NCBI RefSeq assembly: GCF_001650715.1 | Contig: NZ_LWQT01000054.1 | Span: 1 to 40,144, forward strand | DNA: 40,144 bases | From: Paramagnetospirillum marisnigri | GTDB taxonomy: Bacteria; Pseudomonadota; Alphaproteobacteria; Rhodospirillales; Magnetospirillaceae | Direction of reading: 5' to 3' | In this document: positions 7,109-16,481 of the stretch, piece by piece | How positions within the stretch are numbered: the first letter of the stretch is position 1 | Layout of the letters: each line of letters opens with the position of its first letter | Notes under the pieces: generated by a model | Database searches by the model: none | What the model saw: only the letters and a program-made list of their open reading frames with translations | Told to the model about the DNA's origin: nothing | Translations under genes and position numbers: made by a program

Positions 7109-8491
7109 ATGTTTGGCCGCCGTTCCGCCGCCCCCTCCGCCACGCCGCCTCCCGCCGCCAGCCCGGCCACCGCCGCCGCGCCGGTTTCGGCTCCGCCGCC
7201 GACCCGCGCCACCGACCTGGACCAGCGGCTGTCCGACATCAAGATCGCCATCTTCAACGACCTGATCGATTCGGTGGACCCCACCGAGCTGGGCCGCCTG
7301 GAACCGGCGCAGGTGCGGGAGGAAATCTCGGACATCGTCGCCGAGATCATCTCCATGCGCTCGCTGATCCTCTCGGCCGCCGAGCAGCAGGTGGTGATCG
7401 CCGATATCTGCAACGACGTGCTGGGGCTGGGGCCGCTGGAGCCGCTGCTGGCCCGCGACGACATCGCCGACATCATGGTCAATGGCGCCGACAAGGTCTA
7501 TATCGAGGCCGACGGCAAGATGGAACTGACCGATATCCGCTTCCGCGATAACGCGCAGCTGATGAATATCTGCCAGCGCATCGTCTCGGCGGTGGGCCGT
7601 CGGGTGGACGAATCCAGCCCTATCTGCGACGCCCGCCTGGGTGACGGCTCGCGCGTCAACGTCATCGTGCCGCCGCTGGCCATCGACGGCCCGACGCTCA
7701 CCATCCGCAAGTTCAAGCGCGACAAGCTGACGCTCGACAAGCTGGTGGAGTTCGGCTCCATCACCCCCCAGGCGGCCAAGGTGTTGCAGATCGCCTCGGC
7801 GGTGCGCTGCAACATCCTGGTCTCGGGTGGCACCGGCTCGGGCAAGACCACCTTGCTCAACTGCCTGACCCGCTATATCGACGAGGCCGAGCGCATCGTC
7901 ACCTGCGAGGACGCCGCCGAGCTGCAATTGCAGCAGCCCCATGTGGTGCGCCTGGAAACCCGGCCGCCCAATCTGGAAGGGGCGGGGCAGGTGACCATGC
8001 GCGATCTGGTGAAGAACTGCCTGCGCATGCGGCCCGAACGCATCATCGTCGGCGAGGTGCGCGGACCGGAGGCCTTCGACCTGCTCCAGGCCATGAATAC
8101 CGGCCATGACGGCTCCATGGGCACCATCCACGCCAATACCCCCCGCGACGCCCTCTCTCGCGTCGAGAACATGGTGGCCATGGGCGGCTACAACCTGCCC
8201 GCCAAGGCGGTGCGCGAACAGATCGCCTCGGCGGTCAATGTCATCGTCCAGGCGGCGCGGCTTCGGGACGGCTCGCGCAAGATCACCCACATCACCGAGG
8301 TGGTGGGGATGGAAGGCGATGTCATCACGCTTCAGGACCTGTTCGTGTTCGAATACGAGGGCGAGGATTCCCGTGGCCGGGTGTTGGGACGCCACCGCCC
8401 CACCGGCCTGCGCCCGGCCTTCTGGGACCGCGCCCGCTATTACGGTCTCGACCGCGCCCTGGCCGAGGCGCTGAGCGACGCCAATGCTTGA
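7109..8491 (+). CDS. cpaF: Tad pilus secretion ATPase CpaF/TadA
   Basis: A 460-residue PilT/VirB11-type hexameric ATPase that powers Flp pilus assembly in the cytoplasm. A Pro/Ala-rich N-terminal tail (about residues 7-34) precedes the N-terminal domain ([15 protein letters not shown]). The core has Walker [10 protein letters not shown] (240-248), the Asp-box region CEDAAELQL, Walker B-type [13 protein letters not shown] and the His-box [15 protein letters not shown] 7109 lies four bases after the cpaE stop. The 3' end overlaps tadB by eight bases. Confidence 0.96.
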   Translation: MFGRRSAAPSATPPPAASPATAAAPVSAPPPTRATDLDQRLSDIKIAIFNDLIDSVDPTELGRLEPAQVREEISDIVAEIISMRSLILSAAEQQVVIADICNDVLGLGPLEPLLARDDIADIMVNGADKVYIEADGKMELTDIRFRDNAQLMNICQRIVSAVGRRVDESSPICDARLGDGSRVNVIVPPLAIDGPTLTIRKFKRDKLTLDKLVEFGSITPQAAKVLQIASAVRCNILVSGGTGSGKTTLLNCLTRYIDEAERIVTCEDAAELQLQQPHVVRLETRPPNLEGAGQVTMRDLVKNCLRMRPERIIVGEVRGPEAFDLLQAMNTGHDGSMGTIHANTPRDALSRVENMVAMGGYNLPAKAVREQIASAVNVIVQAARLRDGSRKITHITEVVGMEGDVITLQDLFVFEYEGEDSRGRVLGRHRPTGLRPAFWDRARYYGLDRALAEALSDANA

Positions 8492-9473
8492 TGCCCTGGC
8501 CCGCCTGCCGTTGGAAATCGCCCTGGTGGTGGCGACGCTGCTGATTGCCCTGATGGTGCTGGGCTGGTCCATGGTCGGGCTGATCCACGGCCCCCGCGCC
8601 CGCATCAAGCGGCGCCTGGCGGCCATGACCGGCCAGGTCGTCTCTGGCCGCCGCGCGGGCCGCGTCCCCAAGCGCAAATCGGTGCAGGCCCGCCTGAAGC
8701 AGGTGGAAGGCAGCCGCAGCCGCAAGCGCGGCTATCGCCTGCGGGAAGAACTGATGCAGGCGGGCATCCGCATCGAGGTTCGCCACTATCTGATCGCCAC
8801 CTCTGGCTTCGCCGTTCTGATCTTCGCCGTGGCCAAGCTGGCGGGCCTCGCCAGCCTGTGGGCGCTGCTGGCCGCCCTCGCCCTGGGATTGGGGCTGCCC
8901 AAGCTGGTGCTGGGCATCCTGGCCAAGCGCCGGGTCTCGCGCTTCACCGCCCAGTTCGCCGACTCCATCGACGTGGTGGTGCGCGGCATCCGTTCCGGCC
9001 TGCCCCTGGGGGAATGCATCAACATCATCGGCCGCGAGATGGAAGACCCCATCGGCGCCGAATTCCGCCTGATCACCGAGGGCCAGAAGCTGGGCCTGGG
9101 CCTGCAGGACGTGCTGGCCCGCGCGGTGGAGCGCACGCCCACCGCCGAATTGCGCTATTTCGCCAATGTCATCGCCATCCAGCAGCAGACCGGCGGCAAT
9201 CTGGCCGACACCCTGTCCAAGCTGTCCGAAGTGCTGCGCGCCCGGAAGCGCATGCGCGACAAGGTCCAGGCCTTCGCCTCGGAAGCCCGCGCCTCGGCCT
9301 ATATCATCGGCTCGCTGCCGCTGGTGGTGGTCACGGCGCTGTGGGGGCTGGCGCCCAATTACATCGAGATCCTGTTCACCACCGAAGTCGGCAACGTGCT
9401 GCTGTTCGCGGGCGGCGTCACCGAGGTGGTGGGACTGCTGGTCATGCGCCGCATGATCAATTTCGACATCTGA
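8484..9473 (+). CDS. tadB: Tad inner-membrane platform protein TadB
   Basis: A 329-residue type II secretion F-domain protein. It has an N-terminal membrane helix, a basic cytoplasmic stretch (about residues 35-85), a TM pair, and the T2SF domain (about 150-290) with DSIDVVVRGIRSGLPLGECI, followed by C-terminal TM helices. With TadC it forms the inner-membrane platform on which CpaF acts. The start overlaps cpaF by eight bases, so translation is likely coupled. Confidence 0.94.
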   Translation: MLDALARLPLEIALVVATLLIALMVLGWSMVGLIHGPRARIKRRLAAMTGQVVSGRRAGRVPKRKSVQARLKQVEGSRSRKRGYRLREELMQAGIRIEVRHYLIATSGFAVLIFAVAKLAGLASLWALLAALALGLGLPKLVLGILAKRRVSRFTAQFADSIDVVVRGIRSGLPLGECINIIGREMEDPIGAEFRLITEGQKLGLGLQDVLARAVERTPTAELRYFANVIAIQQQTGGNLADTLSKLSEVLRARKRMRDKVQAFASEARASAYIIGSLPLVVVTALWGLAPNYIEILFTTEVGNVLLFAGGVTEVVGLLVMRRMINFDI

Positions 9474-9490
9474 AGGGGGGAGGGAGACTC

Positions 9491-10435
9491 ATGCTGCCCA
9501 CCCTGATCATGATCGGCGCCGCCATCGCCGCCTTCGTCTCGGTGCTGGCGCTGTCGCTGCCGCTGCTGGCCCGCGACCGGCTGTCCAACCGCCTGAAGGC
9601 TGTGGCGGCGCGTCGGCAGGAACTGTCTGTCCAGCAGCGCGCCGCCCTGGCCCAGGGTCGCCGCAAGGCGCCGCCTCGCCGCCGCCTCGCCCTGATGCGC
9701 GCCGTGGTGGACCGCCTCAAGCTGCAGGATCTGCTCGAAGCCAGGGAGTTGAAGGCGCGGCTGGCCCAGGCGGGCTGGCGCGGCCAGTCTGCGCCGCTCA
9801 CCTTCATCTTCGCCCGGGTGGCGCTGCCGGTGGTGCTGCTGGCCTTCGGGCTGGTCTATGCCACCACCGTCTTCGCCCATCTGCCCCTCGCCAACCGCGC
9901 CTTCATCCTGGTGGGCGCCATGGCCGCCGGGGCCTATCTGCCCAGCCTGTTGCTGACCAATGCGGTTCAGAAACGCCAGGCCTCCATCGCCCGGGCCTTT
10001 CCCGATGCCCTGGACCTGATGGTGATCTGCGTCGATGCCGGATTGTCGGTGGAGGCCACCTTGGGCCGGGTAGTGGAGGAATTGGGGCCGGAATCGCCGG
10101 AACTGGCCGAGGAATTCGGGCTGGCCGCCGCCGAATTGGCCTTTCTCGGCGATCGCCGCCATGCCTGGGAGAATCTGGCTGAGCGTACCGGGCTGGCCAG
10201 CGTGCGCTCGCTGTCTACCACCTTGCTGCAATCCGAGAAATACGGCACGCCGGTCAGTCAGGCGCTGAAGGTGCTGGCCCAGGAAAACCGCGAATCCCGC
10301 ATGTCGGAAGCGGAAAAGAAGGCCGCCGCCCTGCCCGCCAAGCTGACGGTGCCCATGATCGTGTTCTTCCTGCCGGTGCTGTTCCTGGTCATCGCCGGTC
10401 CGGCTGCCATCCAGGTCAGCGGCGTGATGAAATAA
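9491..10435 (+). CDS. tadC: Tad inner-membrane platform protein TadC
   Basis: A 314-residue second T2SF-domain platform protein. It has an N-terminal TM helix, a basic cytoplasmic segment, a central TM pair, the motif FPDALDLMVICVDAGLSVEA (about residues 171-190), and two C-terminal TM helices. ATG 9491 follows a GGGGGGAGGGAG stretch. The open frame continues far upstream in another reading of tadB and that part was rejected. It is the last Tad gene in the window: no tadD, tadE, tadF or tadG follows, so minor pseudopilins must be elsewhere or absent. Confidence 0.94.
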   Translation: MLPTLIMIGAAIAAFVSVLALSLPLLARDRLSNRLKAVAARRQELSVQQRAALAQGRRKAPPRRRLALMRAVVDRLKLQDLLEARELKARLAQAGWRGQSAPLTFIFARVALPVVLLAFGLVYATTVFAHLPLANRAFILVGAMAAGAYLPSLLLTNAVQKRQASIARAFPDALDLMVICVDAGLSVEATLGRVVEELGPESPELAEEFGLAAAELAFLGDRRHAWENLAERTGLASVRSLSTTLLQSEKYGTPVSQALKVLAQENRESRMSEAEKKAAALPAKLTVPMIVFFLPVLFLVIAGPAAIQVSGVMK

Positions 10436-10528
10436 GACAAAACCTGGATGATTGATCCGATCCGGCTGAATTGTTACCATTCATGTCGATGTTTATTGCG
10501 ATTGCTTAAATAAATAAAGGGGGAAGCC

Positions 10529-10867
10529 TTGGCGCGGATTTTTACGAGAGTAGCCTTTGCCGTTGTCTCGGCGGGGGCGGCCCTAACGGCTCCGTCCGCG
10601 GCGTGGGCCTGCGGTACCGAGCCCTATTTGGGTGAAATCTGTGTCTTCGCCACCTCGTTCTGTCCGGAGGGATACTTGCCCGCCGACGGCCGCTCCATTC
10701 AGATCGAGGGAAAACAGGCCCTGTTCTCCCTGCTGGGGGTGCGGTTCGGCGGCGACGGCAAGACCAGCTTCAACATTCCGACCGTCCAACCGGTGCCCGA
10801 CGCCAACGGCAAGGGGCCGTTGCTGTCCTGCATCGCTGTGATGGGCGTGTATCCCATGCGGCCGTGA
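10529..10867 (+). CDS. Small exported protein with one phage tail-collar domain
   Basis: A 112-residue protein with a signal peptide (about residues 1-26, ending AWA) and a single tail-collar domain like that of microcystin-dependent proteins: GYLPADGRSI, then QALFSLLGVRFGGDGKTSFNIP. Full-length relatives usually run to 150-190 residues and carry a longer C-terminal lobe, so this is a compact version. Four cysteines in the mature part suggest disulfides in the periplasm or outside. The start is TTG 10529, supported by AAAGGGGGA with short spacing and by the signal peptide. It follows tadC by 93 bases and ends flush against the HD-GYP gene on the other strand. A role in surface attachment with the Tad pilus is only a guess from position. 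Confidence 0.75.
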   Translation: MARIFTRVAFAVVSAGAALTAPSAAWACGTEPYLGEICVFATSFCPEGYLPADGRSIQIEGKQALFSLLGVRFGGDGKTSFNIPTVQPVPDANGKGPLLSCIAVMGVYPMRP

Positions 10868-11887
10868 TCAGTAATTGTGCAGCGGATGGGGCGGCTCGGG
10901 GTTCAACTGCTCCTGGAACTCGGCCATGATGGCCCGGACTTCGTCCATGTCCGACAGGAAGGCCTCGACGCAGGCGGGATCGAAATGCTTGCCGCTCTGC
11001 TCCTTCAGGAAGGTGGTGGCCTCGTCCACCGACCATGGCCGCTTATAAGGCCGGGTCGAGGTCAGGGCATCGTAGACATCGGCCACCGCGACGATGCGGC
11101 CCACCAGGGGAATGGCTTCGCCCGCCCGTCCCTCGGGATAGCCGCTGCCGTCGTATTTCTCGTGGTGGCTGCCCGCGATCTCGGCGGCGAGGCGCACCAG
11201 CCGCGACGGGCTGTTCTTCAGGATTTCGTGCCCGAAGGTGGCATGCTGCTTCATGATGGTGAATTCCGACTCGGTCAGGCGGTCGGGCTTCAGCAGGATC
11301 ATGTCGGGAATACCGACCTTGCCGACATCGTGCATGGGAGCCGCCAGTTCCAGCCGCTCGACCTCGCTGGCCTCCATGCCGAGGCGCCGCGCGATCAGGG
11401 CGGAGTAGCGGGCCATGCGCTCGATATGGGCGCCGGTCTCGGGGTCGCGGAATTCCGCCGCTTTGGACAGGCGCATCACCAGTTCCTCGGCGGCGCGGTC
11501 GTGCAGGGTCAACTGTGACTTGCGCAGCTCAAGCAGGTTGCGTGACCGGGCCAGCAGTTCGTGGCCGTCCACCGGCTTGGTCAGGAAGTCGATAGCGCCC
11601 ATCTCGAGGGCTTTCTGGCGGATTTCCTTGACGTCAGAGGTGGTGACCACCACCACCGGCACCTCGGCAAATTCCTCCCTCAGGCGCAGACGACGGATGA
11701 ACTCCAGCCCATCGATCTCGGGCATGTGGTAATCGGTCAGGATCAGGTCGGGCACGTTGGTTTCGCACCAGACCAGGGCGTCCACCGCCGAGTCCATGGA
11801 AATCACCGAGCATCCGTCCAGCTTGACCAGCCGGTGCTGCAGCAGCATCAGATTGGTGGGATTGTCGTCGACGATCAGGATGCGCAT
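10868..11887 (-). CDS. Response regulator with HD-GYP cyclic-di-GMP phosphodiesterase domain
   Basis: A 339-residue RpfG-like protein. The N-terminal receiver (1-120) has phospho-acceptor Asp52 in TDYHMP and the conserved KPVD lysine. The HD-GYP domain (about 125-325) has HDVGKVGIPD (186-195) and the full HHEKYDGSGYP motif (241-251), so it should hydrolyse cyclic-di-GMP. It is the last gene of the FIST-kinase-regulator operon, starting three bases after the kinase stop, and is the probable output. Its stop codon directly abuts the stop of the collar-domain gene. Confidence 0.95.
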   Translation of the reverse strand: MRILIVDDNPTNLMLLQHRLVKLDGCSVISMDSAVDALVWCETNVPDLILTDYHMPEIDGLEFIRRLRLREEFAEVPVVVVTTSDVKEIRQKALEMGAIDFLTKPVDGHELLARSRNLLELRKSQLTLHDRAAEELVMRLSKAAEFRDPETGAHIERMARYSALIARRLGMEASEVERLELAAPMHDVGKVGIPDMILLKPDRLTESEFTIMKQHATFGHEILKNSPSRLVRLAAEIAGSHHEKYDGSGYPEGRAGEAIPLVGRIVAVADVYDALTSTRPYKRPWSVDEATTFLKEQSGKHFDPACVEAFLSDMDEVRAIMAEFQEQLNPEPPHPLHNY

Positions 11888-11890
11888 GGC

Positions 11891-14800
11891 TCAACCTTCC
11901 GGCAGGGCATAGACGGTGGAAGACAGGGTGGCGGGCAGGGCCTCCACCGCTTGATTCAGGCTGGCCAGGGCGACATCGCAGCCATCCCCCGCCCGGGCGG
12001 TGTTTTCCAGCGTCAGGCAGCCGTCGCGGATGGCCGACAGTCCCAGGCTGGCGGCGGCGCCCTTGATGGTGTGGGCCTCGCGGCGCACTCGTTCGAAATC
12101 ACCCTGGGCCAGCGCATCCGATGAGGTCGCGACCCGGGCGCGGGCATCCTCCATGAACTTGGCCAGGATGGCGACCACCGTCTCGGCCTCCAGGTCGTCC
12201 TTCAGCAGGTCGAGCACGGAGAAATCCACCGATGGCCCGGCGGTGGGCAATGGCGGCGACACCGGTTTGCGCTCGGCCTCGCCGGAATAGCGCGCCAGCA
12301 CCTCGGCCAGCTTCTGGCGGTCGATGGGCTTGCTGATATAGCCGTTCATGCCCGCATCCAGGCAGATCTGGTCGTCCCCGCGCATGGCATTGGCGGTCAT
12401 GGCGACGATGGGCACCTGGGACGACTGGGAGGGCAGGCGGCGGATCACCCGTGTCGCCTCCAGCCCGTCCATCTCGGGCATCTGCACGTCCATCAGCACC
12501 AGATCGTAGGGCAGCAGGCGAACCGCCTCCACCGCCTCGGCGCCATCGCCGACAACGTCCACCGAATGGCCGAGTTTGCGCAGCAGGCCCAGCGCCACCT
12601 GCTGGTTGACCGGGTTGTCCTCGGCCACCAGGATGCGCAGCCGCTTGGCGGTGGCCGTGTCGGCGGGGGCTTCTGGCGTGGCGGCGGGGCGGGTGGGGGC
12701 CTGGCGTTCCAGCAATCCCAGCAGCCGGGCGATGGTGTCGAGAACCGTGTTCTGGCGCAGCGGCTTGTGCAGGAAGGCGTCGATGGGACAGGATTCGTCA
12801 CGCTCGACCACCCCCTGGGACGAGGTGATGATCACCTTGGTGGCGGTCAGCATGGGTATGGCCCGGATCATGCGCACCATGTCGGTGCCGCTGACAATGG
12901 GCATCTGGGCATCGATCAGCGCCACCTGCCAGGGTCTGCCATCGGCGGCGGCCCGGGTCATCTCGTTCATGCCCGATCCCGCGTCGTGGCAGGCGCGGAC
13001 ATCCACTCCGAACGCGCGCAGCTGACGTTCCAGGACATTGCGGTTGACGGCATTGTCGTCCACCACCAGCACCCGGCAGCCGCGCAGGTCCGGCGGCAGT
13101 AGCCCCTGGGGCCCGAGCACCACCAGGGGCAGATCGATCCAGAAGCGCGAGCCCCGGCCGGGCTCGCTATCCAGTCCCACATCGCCCCCCATCAGATTGG
13201 CGAGGCGGCGCGAGATGGCCAGGCCGAGGCCGGTGCCGCCATAGCGCCGCGCCGTGGACGAGTCCACCTGCTGGAACATGGAGAACAGGCGCCCCTGCGC
13301 CTCCTTGGCGATGCCGATGCCGGTATCCTTGACCTCGAAGCGGATCATGGCACGGCCATCGGTGAGGTCCAGGGTCCGCAACTCGATGGAAACGCCGCCC
13401 TTCTCGGTGAATTTGACGGCATTGCCGGTCAGGTTCATCAGCACCTGGCGCAGGCGGCCGGGATCGCCGCGCACCATCACCCGCAGGTCCGGGGGGATCA
13501 GGCTGGCGATTTCGATGCCCTTGGCATGGGCGCGCGGCGCCAGGATGTCCACCACGCTTTCCACCAGGGGCGGCAGTTCGAACTCGGTGAAGTCCAGGTC
13601 GAGCTTGCCTGCCTCCATCTTGGAGAAATCCAGGATGTCGTTGATCACGGTCAGCAGGGATTCGCCGGAATCACGGATGGTTTCGGCGAAATGGCGCTGT
13701 TCGTCGTCCAGTTCGGTGTCCAGCAGCAGGCCGGTCATGCCGATCACCCCGTTCATGGGGGTGCGGATTTCGTGGCTCATTGTGGCGAGGAATTCCGACT
13801 TGGAGCGGTTGCCCGCCTCGGCGGCTTCCTTGGCCTCGCGCAGTTCCCGTTCCACCTGACGGCGCTGGGTGATATCGCGGAAGCCGATCACCACGCCCAC
13901 CTGACGGGTGTTTTCCATGACCGGCGAGGCGATGTACTCCACCGGCAGGGCAACGCCGTCACTGCGTTTGAAACTGGCGGAATCATCGCGGAACGAGGCG
14001 GTCAGGCGCAGCAGCACGCCATAGAGATTATCGGCGGTCTCCAGGTTTGAGGCGATCATGGGCAGGATATCGGCCCCCACCAGTTCGGCAGGCTCGTAGC
14101 CCAGCAGCTCGGCGGCGGCGCGATTGACGAAGGTGGCCTTGCCGTTGAGGTCGATGCCGAAAATGCCGTCGTCGACGCTTTCCAGGATGGAGGCGTTGCG
14201 CTGGGCCAGACGTTCCATCTCGGCCTGGGCGGCCTTCAGGCGCTCTTCGGCGTCGATTTCCTCAGTGATGTCGGATGCGGTGCCGCGATAGCCGATGAAC
14301 TCGCCGCTTTCGGTGAAGACCGGCTTGCCGTTGACCCGCAGCACCCGACCGGGGCCGTTCATGGCCTTGGTCCGGTAGACGAAGCCCCGGAACGGCCGCC
14401 GGGCTTTCAGGTCTTCAAGATTCTGGCGCCGGACTTCGGGATCGGTCTCGTCCGAGACCATCTCGTCGCGGGTCTTGCCCACGTAATGATCGGGCAGGAC
14501 GCGGGTATGCTCGGTGAAATTGCCGGAAAAGCGGGTGAAACGGAGATCGGCGCCGGTTTCCCAGAACCAGTCTGACGAGGATTCGGCAAAGTCGCGGAAG
14601 CGAAGCTCGCTCATGCGCATCTCGCGCTCGATGCGCTTGCGTTCCGAGATGTCGCGGATGATGCAGATGAAATGTTCCACCCCCGTGGGGGACAAGTCGC
14701 CCAGGGCCAACTCGACCGGAAAGCATTCGCCGTTCTTGCGTCGGGCATAGCTTTCACGCCCCAATTCACGGATGCGCTGGATGGCGCATTCGTTCGCATC

Positions 14801-15169
14801 GGATACGCCCTTGGTGGGCAGCAGGGCCAGGATGGCCTTGCCGACCAGTTCGTCTCTTTCGTAGCCAAAAACCGACAGCAGGGCCGGATTGACACTGAGA
14901 ATGTGCCCGGTGGGATCGGTGATGACGATGCCCTCGCCGACCGTATCCAAAATGGCCTGGAGATGGGCTTCCGCCTGCTGCCGGGACGCCAGGTTGGCCG
15001 CCCGCAACTCTTCTTCCATCAGCCGGGTCGAGCGATCATTCAGGCGCCGCTCGCGGTCTTGTTCCTCATAGGTCTCGCTGACCAGCTTCATCAGCAGGTC
15101 GAAGTCGGGCGCGCCATCGGCGCTCCCCCTCGATGCCCGGGTGAGCTGTCGCTGGAGCAGCCGGTGCAC
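11891..15169 (-). CDS. Hybrid histidine kinase: 3 PAS, HisKA, HATPase, 2 receivers, HPt
   Basis: A 1092-residue cytoplasmic hybrid kinase without clear TM segments. Residues 1-65 are helical. PAS1 spans about 68-178, PAS2 190-305 and PAS3 325-440. HisKA has His466 in SHEIRTPMNG. The HATPase has NAVKF, DTGIGI and GGTGLGL (to 690). Receiver 1 (700-820) has Asp753, receiver 2 (846-960) Asp894, and the HPt domain His1033 in AHTIKGAAASLG. A multistep phosphorelay through the HPt to the adjacent HD-GYP regulator is likely. The start is GTG 15169, one base after the FIST stop. Input probably comes from the PAS domains and the co-transcribed FIST protein. Confidence 0.95.
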   Translation of the reverse strand: MHRLLQRQLTRASRGSADGAPDFDLLMKLVSETYEEQDRERRLNDRSTRLMEEELRAANLASRQQAEAHLQAILDTVGEGIVITDPTGHILSVNPALLSVFGYERDELVGKAILALLPTKGVSDANECAIQRIRELGRESYARRKNGECFPVELALGDLSPTGVEHFICIIRDISERKRIEREMRMSELRFRDFAESSSDWFWETGADLRFTRFSGNFTEHTRVLPDHYVGKTRDEMVSDETDPEVRRQNLEDLKARRPFRGFVYRTKAMNGPGRVLRVNGKPVFTESGEFIGYRGTASDITEEIDAEERLKAAQAEMERLAQRNASILESVDDGIFGIDLNGKATFVNRAAAELLGYEPAELVGADILPMIASNLETADNLYGVLLRLTASFRDDSASFKRSDGVALPVEYIASPVMENTRQVGVVIGFRDITQRRQVERELREAKEAAEAGNRSKSEFLATMSHEIRTPMNGVIGMTGLLLDTELDDEQRHFAETIRDSGESLLTVINDILDFSKMEAGKLDLDFTEFELPPLVESVVDILAPRAHAKGIEIASLIPPDLRVMVRGDPGRLRQVLMNLTGNAVKFTEKGGVSIELRTLDLTDGRAMIRFEVKDTGIGIAKEAQGRLFSMFQQVDSSTARRYGGTGLGLAISRRLANLMGGDVGLDSEPGRGSRFWIDLPLVVLGPQGLLPPDLRGCRVLVVDDNAVNRNVLERQLRAFGVDVRACHDAGSGMNEMTRAAADGRPWQVALIDAQMPIVSGTDMVRMIRAIPMLTATKVIITSSQGVVERDESCPIDAFLHKPLRQNTVLDTIARLLGLLERQAPTRPAATPEAPADTATAKRLRILVAEDNPVNQQVALGLLRKLGHSVDVVGDGAEAVEAVRLLPYDLVLMDVQMPEMDGLEATRVIRRLPSQSSQVPIVAMTANAMRGDDQICLDAGMNGYISKPIDRQKLAEVLARYSGEAERKPVSPPLPTAGPSVDFSVLDLLKDDLEAETVVAILAKFMEDARARVATSSDALAQGDFERVRREAHTIKGAAASLGLSAIRDGCLTLENTARAGDGCDVALASLNQAVEALPATLSSTVYALPEG

Positions 15170-15170
15170 G

Positions 15171-16310
15171 TCAGGTCTCGGAAATGGTGGTGATGGTCAT
15201 GGTCTGGTTGTGCAGCTCACACTTGCCGGTGAAGCCATGGGGAGAGATTTCTCCATAGGAGTAGAAGCCGATCAGGTTGGCGTTGCCGCCCAATACATCC
15301 GAGACGATTTCCACTTCCTCGACGATGCGCTGGCCCATCAGCAGTTTGCGACCGATGCAGCTGACCAGGATGGCGAGGCAGGGGGCCTGGGTATCGGCGG
15401 CCTCGGCCGCCTTGCCCGCGCCGTCCACCAGATTGTCGAAATTGCCGCGCATCAGCCGTGCCACATGGCCGGTGGGCACGTCGCCCGCGAAGGTCATGGA
15501 CTTGGCATCCTCGTCGATGCCGACGATGGTGCGCACCACCTCGCCGCCCTCGGCTCCCATGGACGGGCGGATGGACAGCGGGAACAGCAGGGCGCTGCCG
15601 GGCAGTCCCTGGGCTTCCTCGCCCAGATAGCGCTTGTAGAGGTCCAGCGCCGGTTCGCCGTCCAACTCGTAGAGCACATTGGCCGCCGATCTGGTGATGG
15701 TGCGGGGCGGGCCGAATTCATCCCAGCCGCCGAAACTGCCATGGCCGATGGCCAGGCTGTCGCCGTAAAGGCCGATGGCTGCAACCCGGCCGGCCCGCAT
15801 GGCATCGTTGCAGCCCACCGCCGTGGATTGGAAGCGGGCGCCGTCCCCGGCCAGGCCGCCGGTGACCACCACGCCTTCGGTCACCGCGTCGATGCAACCG
15901 TCCACCAGGGCGTCGCCGTTGACCTTGGTGCCGTCGGACAGGATGAAGATGGCGCGAAGCTCGCTTTCGCCCAATCTGGGGGCCAGATCGCGGGCCAGTT
16001 CGGCGCCGATGGTGCCCGATTGGCAGACGTCGGAAATATCGCGGGCCGCAACCCGGACCCTGGCCTTGTCGAAGCCCACCGCCGCGGTGACGATGCTGTC
16101 GTCCAGCACGTCATTGCCGCCGATCTCGCCGCCGGTGGTGCAGCCGACGATGGCGGCATTGCCGTAGCGGGCCTTCAACTCCTGGAACAGGGCCGTCGGG
16201 TCCATCGCTCCGGGCGCCGCGAAATACAGCACCAGCGACGCTTCGCCGGGCACCGCCGCCGCCGGGCTCCAGCCGCTGTCCTTGGTCCAGAGCCGCTGAT
16301 CGATCCACAT
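15171..16310 (-). CDS. FIST-domain small-molecule sensor protein
   Basis: A 379-residue FIST N plus FIST C protein. The N-domain features include IVGCTTGGEI and FILSDGTKVNGD; the C-domain ends with IGFYSYGEISPHGFTGKCELHNQT, the conserved FIST_C closing motif. FIST domains are predicted sensory modules for small ligands, possibly amino acids, and often act as separate input proteins for kinases. It is first in the operon with the hybrid kinase and HD-GYP regulator, so it is the likely input subunit. ATG 16310 has a GGAGG ribosome site upstream. Confidence 0.9.
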   Translation of the reverse strand: MWIDQRLWTKDSGWSPAAAVPGEASLVLYFAAPGAMDPTALFQELKARYGNAAIVGCTTGGEIGGNDVLDDSIVTAAVGFDKARVRVAARDISDVCQSGTIGAELARDLAPRLGESELRAIFILSDGTKVNGDALVDGCIDAVTEGVVVTGGLAGDGARFQSTAVGCNDAMRAGRVAAIGLYGDSLAIGHGSFGGWDEFGPPRTITRSAANVLYELDGEPALDLYKRYLGEEAQGLPGSALLFPLSIRPSMGAEGGEVVRTIVGIDEDAKSMTFAGDVPTGHVARLMRGNFDNLVDGAGKAAEAADTQAPCLAILVSCIGRKLLMGQRIVEEVEIVSDVLGGNANLIGFYSYGEISPHGFTGKCELHNQTMTITTISET

Positions 16311-16481
16311 TCCCGCATCCTCCCCGATGATTTTCAGCCGAACGATAGCAGCGCAATGTTGATGAATTATAAACCGCTATGTCCAACGTATAAGCCGAAT
16401 CTATTCGGTTACCCTCTGTTACAGACAGGATGGCGGTGATTGCGCATAATCGCCGTTCCAACATTGCCCGGGAGGTCGAGG
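16311..16481. promoter_or_regulatory. Divergent control region between FIST operon and efflux operon
   Basis: This gap of about 170 bases is A+T-richer than its neighbours and must hold both promoters. On the minus strand a perfect TATAAT is at 16371-16366, a good -10 for the FIST operon, with a poor -35. Two small palindromes lie on the efflux side: CCGAAT-CT-ATTCGG (16395-16408) and TCTGT-T-ACAGA (16415-16425). They are operator candidates, but no TetR or LysR gene is adjacent to name a regulator. Confidence 0.5.
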
